Part shown: piece by piece, positions 49,598 through 57,674 of the stretch
How the letters are laid out: each line of letters starts with the position of its first letter
Numbering within the stretch: position 1 is the first letter of the stretch
Source: Clostridium_AM tanneri
GTDB lineage: Bacteria; Bacillota; Clostridia; Clostridiales; Clostridiaceae
DNA: 64,000 bases
Assembly (NCBI RefSeq): GCF_033659955.1
Contig: NZ_JARUJP010000010.1
Span: 77,618-141,617, forward strand
Direction of reading: 5' to 3'
Notes under the pieces: generated by a model
Told to the model about the DNA's origin: nothing
The model's database searches: none
What the model saw: only the letters and a program-made list of their open reading frames with translations
Position numbers and translations under genes: made by a program

Positions 49598-49972
49598 AGT
49601 AAATCACTCCTTATGATAATAATATGCAAAGTTGCAAAGGGAGTGACAACCTTAGGCTCCCTATTTTGTAGTAATTTATCCGATGACTACCCGCTCTAAT
49701 ACTTCCTCGCACGGTGTGAAAGTGATTCACACAAAATCAAAGATTTTGGTTCTCTACTTTTCTCTAGGAGGGAGTAAAGAGCGACTACGTCCCTGGATTC
49801 GTTCAACTAAGAATCAGATGGAGTTGAAACTCCATCTGATTCAAGTTTCCACTTCATAAGCATTATAGGGTACTTTTACTGCACTTAGCGTTTAGGACTA
49901 ATATTATATAAACTTAGAGTCATACTATATATTATACTAGCTTCATGTAATTAAGAGAGGAGAACTTATAAA
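49598..49972. repeat. palindrome-rich block between divergent genes (IS200/IS605-like end or structured RNA)
   Basis: This 375-base gap holds nested inverted repeats: AGGGAG/CTCCCT (49638-49662); a long stem from CGCTCT-AA-TACTTCCTC (49692-49708) with GAGGGAGTA-A-AGAGCG (49768-49783); inside it GTGTGAA/TTCACAC (49714-49732); then a perfect 15-base hairpin GAATCAGATGGAGTT/AACTCCATCTGATTC (49811-49842). GGATTCGTTCAACTAAGAATC before the last hairpin resembles the right end and omega-RNA region of TnpB elements as I remember them. No tnpA or tnpB is present. The transketolase promoter probably lies at 49900-49950. Confidence 0.45.
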
Positions 49973-51955
49973 ATGGAAAATATTCAAGAGTTAACAGTAA
50001 ATACTATAAGACTACTATCTGCTGAAGGTGTTGAAAAAGCAAAGTCAGGGCATCCAGGTCTGCCGCTAGGTGCAGCTCCAATGGCCTATGCTCTATGGGC
50101 AAAGCAAATGAATCATAATCCAGAAAACCCAGAGTGGATAAATAGAGACAGATTTGTGCTGTCTGCTGGACATGGTTCTATACTGTTATATTCTCTACTT
50201 CATCTTTTTGGATACGGACTTACTGTAGAGGATGTTAAAAACTTTAGACAACTTGGAAGTAAGACACCAGGACATCCTGAGTATGGTCATACTGTAGGGG
50301 TTGAAACTACCACAGGACCTTTAGGCCAGGGTGTAGCCAATGCAGTAGGCATGGCAATGGCAGAGGCATACTTAGCTAATAAGTTTAACAAACCAGGCTA
50401 TGAGGTAATAAATCATTATACCTATGCTATAACTGGAGATGGCTGTATGATGGAAGGAGTATCTGCAGAGGCAGCATCCCTAGCAGGTACTTTAGAATTA
50501 GGTAAACTTATACTTTTATATGACTCTAATAATATATCTATAGAGGGAAACACGGATATTGCCTTTAAAGAAGATGTAGCAAAACGCTATGAAGCTTACG
50601 GCTGGCAGGTATTAACTGTTGAAGATGGCAATGATATTGAACAAATTACCAAAGCAATAGGTACTGCAAAGGAAGATAAAAAAAGACCAAGTTTAATAAT
50701 AGTAAAAACTCAAATAGGATATGGATCACCTAAGCAGGGAACAGCTTCTGTTCATGGTGAACCCTTGGGAATAGAGAATATTCACAAGACAAAGGAGTTC
50801 TTAAAATGGACTTATAGTGAAGATTTTCATGTGCCTAAGGAAGTTAGAGATCATATGGAAACCCTTAAGACTAAAGGGAAGAAGGAGGAGGAGAACTGGA
50901 ATAAGCTCTTTGAAGACTACAAAAACAAGTATCCAGAGCTTGCAGAGGAATGGGACCCTTGGCACAGCAAGGAACTTCCTGTGGATTTACTAAACAATGA
51001 AGAGCTTTGGAATTTCGATAAGAAGATGGCTACAAGAGCATCTTCTGGAGCGATAATAAATAAATTAGCCAAATTAGTTCCAAATCTAATTGGAGGTTCT
51101 GCAGATTTAGCTCCTTCAAATAAAACCTATATGAAGGATAAAGGGGATTTTTCAGCAGAGGATAGAAGTGGAGCAAATCTTCACTATGGAGTAAGAGAGC
51201 ATGCTATGGCTGCCATTGCCAATGGTATTGCAGTTCATGGCGGTCTTAGAAACTTTGTGGCAACCTTCTTTGTATTCAGTGATTATATGAAAGGAGCTAT
51301 GAGGTTATCTGCCCTTATGAAGCTGCCAGTAGTATATGTTCTCACCCATGATAGCATTGGAGTTGGAGAGGATGGTCCTACCCATGAGCCAATAGAGCAT
51401 TTAGCTTCTCTTAGAAGTATTCCGAACTTTACAGTATTTAGACCAGCTGATTCAAAGGAAACTGCTGCAGGATGGATTTATGCTTTAGAGAGAAAAGATG
51501 GACCAACAGCATTAGTGCTTTCAAGACAAGATTTACCTCTATATAAGGAAAGTTCAAAGGAAGCTTTAAAGGGTGCATATATTTTAAAGAACAGCGAAAA
51601 GTCCCAGCCAGACATTATACTTATGGCTAGTGGCTCAGAGGTAGAATTGATATATGAAGCCTCAAAGCTTTTAAAGGAAAAGGGAATAGATGCAAGAGTT
51701 GTAAGTATGCCTTCTTGGGAGATATTTGAAAAACAAAGTAAAGAGTATAAGGAGAGTATACTACCTTCTAATATAAGAAAAAGACTGGCAGTAGAGGCAG
51801 CTAGTTCCTTTGGTTGGCACAAGTATGTAGGTTTTGATGGAGATATAATTTCCATAGATACCTTTGGAGCTTCTGCCCCAGGAGAAATATTATTTAAAGA
51901 ATTTGGATTTACTGTAGAGAATGTAGTAGAGAAAGCGTTAAATATATTGAAATAG
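49973..51955 (+). CDS. tkt: transketolase
   Basis: A 660-residue thiamine-diphosphate enzyme that moves two-carbon units in the non-oxidative pentose phosphate pathway. The TPP/Mg site is GDGCMMEGVSAEAASLAG, and GVGEDGPTHEPIEHL is the family signature of the middle domain. GHPGLPLGAAPMAYAL holds the N-terminal active-site His. AGAGAGGAGAACTTAT precedes the ATG. It needs the cofactor whose thiazole half is made by the thi operon in this window. It is monocistronic. Confidence 0.97.
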   Translation: MENIQELTVNTIRLLSAEGVEKAKSGHPGLPLGAAPMAYALWAKQMNHNPENPEWINRDRFVLSAGHGSILLYSLLHLFGYGLTVEDVKNFRQLGSKTPGHPEYGHTVGVETTTGPLGQGVANAVGMAMAEAYLANKFNKPGYEVINHYTYAITGDGCMMEGVSAEAASLAGTLELGKLILLYDSNNISIEGNTDIAFKEDVAKRYEAYGWQVLTVEDGNDIEQITKAIGTAKEDKKRPSLIIVKTQIGYGSPKQGTASVHGEPLGIENIHKTKEFLKWTYSEDFHVPKEVRDHMETLKTKGKKEEENWNKLFEDYKNKYPELAEEWDPWHSKELPVDLLNNEELWNFDKKMATRASSGAIINKLAKLVPNLIGGSADLAPSNKTYMKDKGDFSAEDRSGANLHYGVREHAMAAIANGIAVHGGLRNFVATFFVFSDYMKGAMRLSALMKLPVVYVLTHDSIGVGEDGPTHEPIEHLASLRSIPNFTVFRPADSKETAAGWIYALERKDGPTALVLSRQDLPLYKESSKEALKGAYILKNSEKSQPDIILMASGSEVELIYEASKLLKEKGIDARVVSMPSWEIFEKQSKEYKESILPSNIRKRLAVEAASSFGWHKYVGFDGDIISIDTFGASAPGEILFKEFGFTVENVVEKALNILK

Positions 51956-51963
51956 GGAACAAA

Positions 51964-52004
51964 AACAGCTATTAACTGCATAGTTAGACTGCAGCTAATA
52001 GCTG
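51964..52004. terminator. hairpin between convergent tkt and ung
   Basis: AACAGCTATTAACTGCA pairs with TGCAGCTAATAGCTGTT with one mismatch. The T-run is short. Confidence 0.7.
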
Positions 52005-52007
52005 TTC

Positions 52008-52685
52008 TTAAATACTTTCAATTTGCCAATCAATAGCTTTTTCACCTATAGACATTAAAAAGTTATTGGTCTTTGAAAAAGGCTTACTATTGAAAAAACC
52101 TCTGTAAGCTGAAAGAGGACTTGGATGAGGAGAAGTAATTATATAATGATCATTATTTGTTATAAGTTTTTTCTTAGAAATAGCATTACTGCCCCATAGA
52201 ATAAAAACAATAGGTTTTTTTCTTTCATTAAGTATAGATATTATTCTATCAGTAAGTATCTCCCAACCTTTATCCCTGTGAGAATTCGCTTGCCCACCCC
52301 TTACTGTTAATGAGGTGTTAAGCAAAAGTACTCCTTGATCAGCCCACTTTTTTAAGTAGCCATTGTTAGGTATATAGCAGCCAAGATCATCCTGCAATTC
52401 CTTGTATATATTAACCAGCGAAGGAGGAATAGCTACCCCTGGTTTTACTGAAAAGCTAAGACCATGAGCTTGATTAGGACCATGGTAAGGGTCCTGACCT
52501 AATATAACCACTTTTACATCCTTATATGCTGTAAAGTTTAAGGCGTTAAATATATCATATTTATCTGGATATATAATGGTAGAATTATATTCTTTTATTA
52601 GGAATTTTCTTAATTGATTGTAATAATCCTTTTCGAACTCATTTTTCAATAAGTCCATCCAGTCATTTTTAATGTTAACAGCCAT
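52008..52685 (-). CDS. ung: uracil-DNA glycosylase, family 1
   Basis: A 225-residue repair enzyme that removes uracil from DNA. The water-activating loop is GQDPYHGPNQAHGLSFSV and the Leu-intercalation loop HPSPLSAYRGFF. The frame is open up to 52820, but the ATG at 52685 follows CAGGGTGATAAC and gives the normal family length; the longer N-terminus would also run into a terminator. It faces tkt. Confidence 0.96.
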   Translation of the reverse strand: MAVNIKNDWMDLLKNEFEKDYYNQLRKFLIKEYNSTIIYPDKYDIFNALNFTAYKDVKVVILGQDPYHGPNQAHGLSFSVKPGVAIPPSLVNIYKELQDDLGCYIPNNGYLKKWADQGVLLLNTSLTVRGGQANSHRDKGWEILTDRIISILNERKKPIVFILWGSNAISKKKLITNNDHYIITSPHPSPLSAYRGFFNSKPFSKTNNFLMSIGEKAIDWQIESI

Positions 52686-52808
52686 GTTATCACCCTGCCT
52701 AAATTTATTAAGATAGTCTAATAATATCAGATAAACTAGAAAAATAGAAGTATAGGCTCTATTACAAACTCCGTCAAAATAATTTTTTCTATGTGTTATA
52801 GAAAAGCT

Positions 52809-52840
52809 AAAAGCCAACACTTAAAATAAGCGTTGGCTTT
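52809..52840 (-). terminator. family terminator copy 9, minus-strand polarity
   Basis: On the minus strand AAGCCAACGCTTA pairs with TAAGTGTTGGCTT through one G-U; on the plus strand that position is an A-C mismatch. A T-run follows on the minus strand. It therefore ends a minus-strand transcript arriving from above 52840, not ung. Confidence 0.75.
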
Positions 52841-53075
52841 AAATTCTAATTAAATGTCCAAAATACCGGTACTCTAATTTTGATACCTATCTCCCGATAG
52901 GTGGGTGTCAGCATAGATGTTTCAATCGCCTTCAATGCCGTAAAAAGGACTCATAAGAAAGTACATTTCCATATCTAACTTATCGGACTCCCGTAGCTTA
53001 AATGTAGGTTCAAAACAAGAGCGTAACGCATATTTCAGAATGCTTTACCAAGAAAATTGTTGTTTCTTGATGTAA
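52809..53075 (-). ncRNA. candidate minus-strand non-coding RNA or repeat remnant
   Basis: A gene-free stretch between the CWB2 gene and ung. From a promoter-like site at 53078-53106 a transcript of about 260 bases would end at the family terminator at 52809-52840. It contains clear hairpins: ACCTATC-GGGA-GATAGGT with a GNRA loop, and TACATTT/AAATGTA enclosing about 30 bases. GGAGTCCGATAAG and TATGAGTCC look related. A 40-codon open frame (52922-53044) exists but lacks a start and ribosome site. I could not match it to 6S, SRP, RNase P or tmRNA. A remnant of an IS200/IS605-type element or a 3' UTR of the CWB2 mRNA are alternatives. Confidence 0.45.
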
Positions 53076-53077
53076 TT

Positions 53078-53106
53078 ATAATAGCATATTTAGGGGTCTA
53101 ACACAA
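53078..53106 (-). promoter_or_regulatory. candidate promoter for the minus-strand RNA
   Basis: TTGTGT (53101-53106) and TATTAT (53078-53083) are 17 apart on the minus strand; an overlapping TATAAT is at 53075-53080. Confidence 0.4.
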
Positions 53107-53146
53107 TAGTATATTTAAAGCAAATTGATATTTTTTTGATTAAGTA

Positions 53147-54733
53147 TTACATGCTATTTAATTCAGCGGTAGGACCCATAATTATTACTGGATTTTTTGA
53201 TGGATCCATCCACAGCAGTATTTTTAAAAGCTTGTCTTCAGGCATTCCTACACAACCTAAGGTTCCTCCGCCGGAGTAAGGGGCTATATGTAGGAATATG
53301 CCGCTGCCTTTGCCGTATATTTTATCTGAGTTATAGTTAAAATCTGTTGCTGCAGCATATTTATATAATGGTTGAGAAGATAAAAGCTCATAGTCTGCAA
53401 ATCTTTTTTTAGGATCACCCTTATAAGTCATCCAAACATTATACTCATCCCAGGTAGTATTACTTACCCAGTAATCATAAGGACCTGCTGCTCTAAAGGG
53501 ATACTTAAACCCAGGATTTCCATTCCAACCAAATAAGAAGGGAAAATGATAGGCACCAACAGGAGTTGTCTTATCGCCTTCATGTCTATTAGTGGAAAAT
53601 CCATTCATACCTATAACAGCACTGAAGGGAGATATATACTCTGACCATTTTCCATCAATAAGCTCATAGGCTGAAGCAGTAACCTGGAAAGTTCCTGTGG
53701 AAGGTGACTCTACAATTATAACCTGCGAGGAGTTTCCTACAGAATTTAAGTTATCTATAAGTTTATTTGGAACACCCATTAAATTATTTACCACCCTTGG
53801 TCTTATAGAACCGCCGCCACCAACAACTATCATATTTTCTATGCTGTCCTTGTTAGAGTATATGTATTTATAGGATTCAGTGGTACCAGACTTGTCCATA
53901 AGAAGTAAGGGTTTTAAGTTTTTAGCGGATAAAGCAGAACAGGCTAAAGCATCAGGAAAGCCTTCTTCGCTGGCAATATAGGAGGAATTTAATGAGGTTG
54001 CGTCAAAAAATTGTTGAAATACCTTCATATTTGTAGAATACCTATCATCTCCATATATCCTAGTAGCATTACTAAAAGCACTTAGTACAGATAGATTTAT
54101 GGAGTTTGGACCTCCAATAACATAAGTGGTGTTTATTTTTTTATCCTTGATATAGTTTAACACTGAATTATGTATAATATTGGAATTAACTAATAGAATA
54201 GGAATTCCCTTCATAGCAGCTACAGGAGATATGGATAATCCATCAGGGTAGTTATCTCCATTAACAACTACTAGTTCCTTAGGAGTATCTAATTCCTCTG
54301 CGATTTTAACACTGGTTTCATATCTATCTTGTCCAGATATTCTTCTGCAACTATAGCCTAGCTTTTCTAAAGCTTCTTTTACTGAGTCTGATATTACAGC
54401 GGTTCCGCCTATAACTAATATGTTCTTGGCATTCAATCTTGATAGCTCCTCAGAAATATCCTGAGACAAATCCCTTCCTTCTGTCAAAAGAATAGGAGCA
54501 TCATACTTTTTAGCCAGGGGAGTAGCACATAGGCCATCAGCAAAATTCTCACCGGAAGCCAAGACTACATAATCTGATTTATTCCAGCCATATTTACTTA
54601 TTTCTATAGAGGTCTTATATCTGCTATCTCCAGAGATCCTTGTAATATTAGGAGAAGCCTGAACCTTAAAATTATATAATGATATTAAAAGTATAGTAAA
54701 AATTAAAAATAAGTTTAGCTTTAGTTTTTTCAT
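53147..54733 (-). CDS. cell-wall L,D-transpeptidase with three CWB2 repeats
   Basis: A 528-residue surface protein. Residues 1-26 are a signal peptide (LNLFLIFTILLISLYNF). Residues 30-310 hold three cell-wall-binding repeat 2 modules (SGDSRYKTSIEISKYGW, SGQDRYETSVKIAEEL, YGDDRYSTNMKVF), which anchor clostridial proteins to wall polymers. Residues 340-525 are a YkuD-type L,D-transpeptidase with active site FLHIAPYSGGGTLGCVGM (His and Cys), which would make 3-3 crosslinks or attach proteins. The frame extends six codons upstream, but GAGGTG about 10 bases before ATG at 54733 fixes the start. Family active sites usually read SHGC; here it is TLGC. Confidence 0.9.
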   Translation of the reverse strand: MKKLKLNLFLIFTILLISLYNFKVQASPNITRISGDSRYKTSIEISKYGWNKSDYVVLASGENFADGLCATPLAKKYDAPILLTEGRDLSQDISEELSRLNAKNILVIGGTAVISDSVKEALEKLGYSCRRISGQDRYETSVKIAEELDTPKELVVVNGDNYPDGLSISPVAAMKGIPILLVNSNIIHNSVLNYIKDKKINTTYVIGGPNSINLSVLSAFSNATRIYGDDRYSTNMKVFQQFFDATSLNSSYIASEEGFPDALACSALSAKNLKPLLLMDKSGTTESYKYIYSNKDSIENMIVVGGGGSIRPRVVNNLMGVPNKLIDNLNSVGNSSQVIIVESPSTGTFQVTASAYELIDGKWSEYISPFSAVIGMNGFSTNRHEGDKTTPVGAYHFPFLFGWNGNPGFKYPFRAAGPYDYWVSNTTWDEYNVWMTYKGDPKKRFADYELLSSQPLYKYAAATDFNYNSDKIYGKGSGIFLHIAPYSGGGTLGCVGMPEDKLLKILLWMDPSKNPVIIMGPTAELNSM

Positions 54734-54913
54734 AATACATATACACCTCATTTTAATAATATAGGGGCTCTCCTTATTATATCAAGGTTATATAAGGTTT
54801 TCCACAGATGGCAAGAAAAGCTTATTTTGCATATACATAGATTTGTTTTATTAAAACAGTTATAATATTTTAGAGGGAATTTAAAATTCAATATAGCAGA
54901 ACGGGAGAAAGAG

Positions 54914-56020
54914 ATGAGTAAGAAAAAAATAGCACTATTTTTTATATTGGTTATTATAATAGCTTTAGGCTATTTCATAAAAACTAACCCAGAAGCTAGG
55001 GGCTTCATAAATAAAAAAATAAATAAACTTCAGGGAAAAACACTAGACGAAAAATTTGAAGTGAAAATTAAATCTGGAAATCTATCTACAGATTATAATA
55101 TAGAACAGGTTCTAAGGGATATAGATAAGTTTAAGCTAAACACTTTAAATATCCCTATAGTGATAAATATAGACAACCTGTCTTCTAGTGATATGACAGT
55201 AGATGAAGGCAGTATAAAGAGGGCAAAAAGCCTGATGAAAAAATTAAGGGGTAAACATATAAACATAATATTAGAACCCTACCCATGGATAGATAATGGT
55301 AGTAAGTATGAAACTGCCTGGAAGCCGGACAATATAGATGCTTTCTTTTGGAATTGGAAAACAAAGGTGTTAAAGGTACTCATCGATGAGGTAGCAGTTC
55401 CTTATCATGTAGATGCTTTAAATATAGGTTCTAGTTTTGTACATATGGAATATGCAGAAGGCTATTGGTGTGACACTATAGATTACGTGAGACAATATTA
55501 TAAAGGGCTGGTAACCTACAGAACTGGATGGTGGTATACAGCCCATTGGAAACCAGAAACCATTGTAGATTATGAAAAAAAGTTGAATAATAAATTATTT
55601 TCAAAGCTAGATTTTATTTCTATTGCAGCATATTTTGAGCTTACAGACAGAGATACAAATACTATAGAAGCTTTGGCTAGCTCCATAGGAAGTTCGGAAA
55701 TATACGATAGGAAACAGAATATAAAGCAGGAAATAAAAAACTTTCATGATAAATGGGGCAAACCTATTTTCTTTGGTGAACTAGGTTTTCCAAAAACCAA
55801 CAGTGCCTCTGTACATCCTTGGAATCCATATCAGAATGATGTTGTAAATAATATTGAGCAGGCAAATTGTTTTGAGGCATATAGAAGAAACTTTGAAAAG
55901 GAACAGTGGTTTTTAGGTTTTTCCATATTTGCTATAGGTGAAACAAGTAGTGATAAGAGATATTATCCAAGTGAAGAGAGTACTGCAGTTATTAGAAACT
56001 GGTATAAGCCAAAGGAATAA
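54914..56020 (+). CDS. membrane-anchored GH113-like TIM-barrel protein
   Basis: A 368-residue protein with one N-terminal membrane anchor or uncleaved signal (KIALFFILVIIIALGYFI). Residues 50-365 look like a glycoside hydrolase family 113 (beta-mannanase-like) barrel: INIILEPYPWID, LDFISIAAYFELTD and FFGELGFPKT. The Glu of FFGELGFP would be the nucleophile. The usual acid/base motif (GTEL-like) reads LNIGSSFVHME, so that Glu seems to be missing. It may be a binding protein or act on the cell wall. GGGAGAAAGAG precedes the ATG. It is divergent from the CWB2 transpeptidase, which supports a surface role. Confidence 0.78.
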   Translation: MSKKKIALFFILVIIIALGYFIKTNPEARGFINKKINKLQGKTLDEKFEVKIKSGNLSTDYNIEQVLRDIDKFKLNTLNIPIVINIDNLSSSDMTVDEGSIKRAKSLMKKLRGKHINIILEPYPWIDNGSKYETAWKPDNIDAFFWNWKTKVLKVLIDEVAVPYHVDALNIGSSFVHMEYAEGYWCDTIDYVRQYYKGLVTYRTGWWYTAHWKPETIVDYEKKLNNKLFSKLDFISIAAYFELTDRDTNTIEALASSIGSSEIYDRKQNIKQEIKNFHDKWGKPIFFGELGFPKTNSASVHPWNPYQNDVVNNIEQANCFEAYRRNFEKEQWFLGFSIFAIGETSSDKRYYPSEESTAVIRNWYKPKE

Positions 56021-56084
56021 AGCTTTATTTACATATATTTTAGGGAATATTGATAGGTATATAGAAAATTTGGAGGAATTAATT

Positions 56085-56726
56085 ATGACTATATTTAGAT
56101 TGCCAGAGGATTTAATATTTCCCCATCCCTCCCTTGCAGAGGAAGATGGACTTTTAGCAGTAGGAGGGGATTTATCTCCTGAGAGACTACTGCTTGCCTA
56201 TAAAAATGGCATATTTCCTTGGTTTTCAGAAGGAGATCCCATACTTTGGTGGTCTCCAGATCCTAGGTTTGTTATCTATCCAAAGGATATAAAGGTTTCC
56301 CATTCTATGAAAAAGCTGCTTAAGAAAAATAGGTATACAGTTACCTTTGATACCTCCTTTAGGGAAGTAATATCTAACTGTGGAAATGTAAGAAAAGAAA
56401 GTGGTACATGGATTACTGAGGATATGATAGAAGCTTATTGCAAGCTTCATGAATTGGGAATTGCTCATTCTGTAGAAGCCTGGTATGAAGATAAATTAGT
56501 AGGGGGCTTATACGGTATAGTTATTGGAAAGTGCTTTTTTGGTGAATCAATGTTTTCAACTATGGACAATGCTTCTAAAACAGCCTTCATAACTCTTTGC
56601 AAGAGATTAGAAGCAGAAAATTTTGCATTGGTAGATTGTCAAGTTTATACTAAACATCTTGAAAGTCTAGGTGCAATAAATATCTCTAGAGAAGAATTCT
56701 TGAATATTATAAAGGCCAATGCTTAA
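56085..56726 (+). CDS. aat: leucyl/phenylalanyl-tRNA-protein transferase
   Basis: A 213-residue enzyme that adds Leu or Phe to N-terminal Lys/Arg of proteins, marking them for ClpS/ClpAP-type degradation. Family motifs are GGDLSPERLLLAYKNGIFPW, WWSPDPRFVI and KCFFGESMFS. The open frame extends to 55938 into the preceding gene, but GGAGGAATTAATT points to the ATG at 56085. It is 64 bases after the GH113-like gene. Its last codons form one arm of a terminator. Confidence 0.95.
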   Translation: MTIFRLPEDLIFPHPSLAEEDGLLAVGGDLSPERLLLAYKNGIFPWFSEGDPILWWSPDPRFVIYPKDIKVSHSMKKLLKKNRYTVTFDTSFREVISNCGNVRKESGTWITEDMIEAYCKLHELGIAHSVEAWYEDKLVGGLYGIVIGKCFFGESMFSTMDNASKTAFITLCKRLEAENFALVDCQVYTKHLESLGAINISREEFLNIIKANA

Positions 56727-56746
56727 TAGTGAGCATTGGCCTTTAT
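56710..56746 (+). terminator. family terminator copy 10, overlapping aat stop
   Basis: AAAGGCCAATGCTTA pairs with GAGCATTGGCCTTTA; the one wobble is U-G on the plus strand. The first arm encodes the last residues KANA and the stop of aat. Confidence 0.85.
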
Positions 56747-56775
56747 ATATTTTAATAAGGAATAAATGGATTTAG

Positions 56776-56829
56776 TTGACAGACTTAGTTAAGTGAGGTA
56801 TTATTTAATTAAGGAAATGCTTAATTAAA
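56776..56829 (+). promoter_or_regulatory. arsR-type promoter and palindromic operator
   Basis: TTGACA (56776-56781) and TATTAT (56799-56804) are 17 apart. A perfect inverted repeat TTTAATTAAG-N6-CTTAATTAAA (56804-56829) follows over the start site, as is usual for ArsR autorepression. Confidence 0.78.
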
Positions 56830-56845
56830 ATTATAGGAGAAATCT

Positions 56846-57211
56846 ATGAATGATATAGTACAGATATTTAAAGCATTAGGAGATGAAACTAGATTAAAAA
56901 TATTAATTATACTTTCAAGGAGAAAAATTTGTGCAAAAGGTATTTCTAGACATTTGAACATTTCAGAAGCGGCAGTATCCCAGCACTTAAAGATACTTAG
57001 GGAAGCGGAAATTATTATAGGAGAAAAGGTTGGGTATTATGTCTATTATAATTTACAGCAGACAGCATTACTGCTTCTAACGGATTTTATTAATGAGCTA
57101 AAGGGTGATGAAATTTTAGGTAACTGTAAATTTACAGTAGATATACCTATGGATTGTAAGGCAGCTTGCAAAGCAAATAAATATAAATGTTGTGAGAAAA
57201 ATAAAGTTTAG
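56846..57211 (+). CDS. ArsR-family metal/metalloid-type regulator
   Basis: A 121-residue winged-helix repressor. The helix-turn-helix is ISRHLNISEAAVSQHLKILR (about 35-54) and FKALGDETRLKIL is the family N-terminus. There is no ELCVCDL box; instead a Cys-rich tail (DCKAACKANKYKCCEK) may bind metal. It is 14 bases before a NifX-like protein with a His/Cys tail, so the pair probably responds to a metal or Fe-S state. The perfect operator upstream implies autoregulation. The ligand is unknown. Confidence 0.9.
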   Translation: MNDIVQIFKALGDETRLKILIILSRRKICAKGISRHLNISEAAVSQHLKILREAEIIIGEKVGYYVYYNLQQTALLLLTDFINELKGDEILGNCKFTVDIPMDCKAACKANKYKCCEKNKV

Positions 57212-57225
57212 AAAGGGGAATAAAA

Positions 57226-57594
57226 ATGAAAGTATGTGTTCCAGTAAAAGAAAATAAGGGGTTAGACAGTGTTCCGTTCAATCATTTTGGTACAGCACCA
57301 TTATTCTTAATTTATGATTCAGAGAAAGAAGAATTAAAGGCAATTCAAAACGGGGATTTAAATCATCAACATGGAATGTGCCAGCCAATGAAAGCACTTT
57401 CAGGAGAAGAGGTTGACGCTATTTTAGTTGGTGGTATTGGTGCAGGGGCTATAAATAAATTAACTGCAAGAGGAATAAAAGTATATAGAGCTGTTAATGA
57501 AACGGTATTAAAAAATATTGAACTGCTAAAGAAAAGTGAACTAATGGAGTTTTCTATTAACAATACTTGCAATCATCATGATTGTGAGCATTAA
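57226..57594 (+). CDS. NifX/NifB-like dinitrogenase iron-molybdenum cofactor-binding family protein
   Basis: A 122-residue RNase-H-like fold protein of the NifX/YbbJ-like cofactor-binding group (CVPVKENKGLDSVPFNHFG, ILVGGIGAGAINKL). The C-terminus NTCNHHDCEH is a clear metal-binding tail. Members carry Fe-Mo or Fe-S precursor clusters, but many occur without nitrogenase. No nif structural gene is in the window. GAAAGGGGAATAAAA precedes the ATG, and it is co-transcribed with the ArsR gene. A metal-chaperone role is inference. Confidence 0.87.
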   Translation: MKVCVPVKENKGLDSVPFNHFGTAPLFLIYDSEKEELKAIQNGDLNHQHGMCQPMKALSGEEVDAILVGGIGAGAINKLTARGIKVYRAVNETVLKNIELLKKSELMEFSINNTCNHHDCEH

Positions 57595-57640
57595 AGTTAA
57601 GTAGGTTAAACTTAGACAGCATAGAAATAAAATAATAAAA

Positions 57641-57660
57641 CCTGCGGTATAAACCGCAGG
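57641..57660. terminator. bidirectional terminator CCTGCGG/CCGCAGG
   Basis: A 7-bp GC-rich stem with loop TATAAA has A-rich and T-rich flanks. It lies between the NifX-like gene and convergent tdh. Confidence 0.85.
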
Positions 57661-57674
57661 CTTCTTAGTTTAAA

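Noticed and set aside
52686..52820. 45-residue N-terminal extension of Ung
   Set aside because: The ATG at 52685 has the ribosome site and gives family length; the extension runs towards a terminator.
52922..53044. 40-codon open frame on the minus strand between the CWB2 gene and ung
   Set aside because: No start codon with a ribosome site near its 5' end; more likely part of a structured RNA or a remnant.
52809..53075. 6S RNA, RNase P RNA, SRP RNA or tmRNA in the gene-free stretch
   Set aside because: None of their conserved landmarks could be found by eye; only a generic candidate RNA is reported.
55938..56084. 49-residue N-terminal extension of Aat overlapping the GH113-like gene
   Set aside because: GGAGGAATTAATT before the ATG at 56085 and family length fix the start.
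7786..56746. CRISPR array from the repeated GCCAATGCTTA motif
   Set aside because: Copies are kilobases apart, self-complementary and placed at gene ends; no spacers or cas genes.
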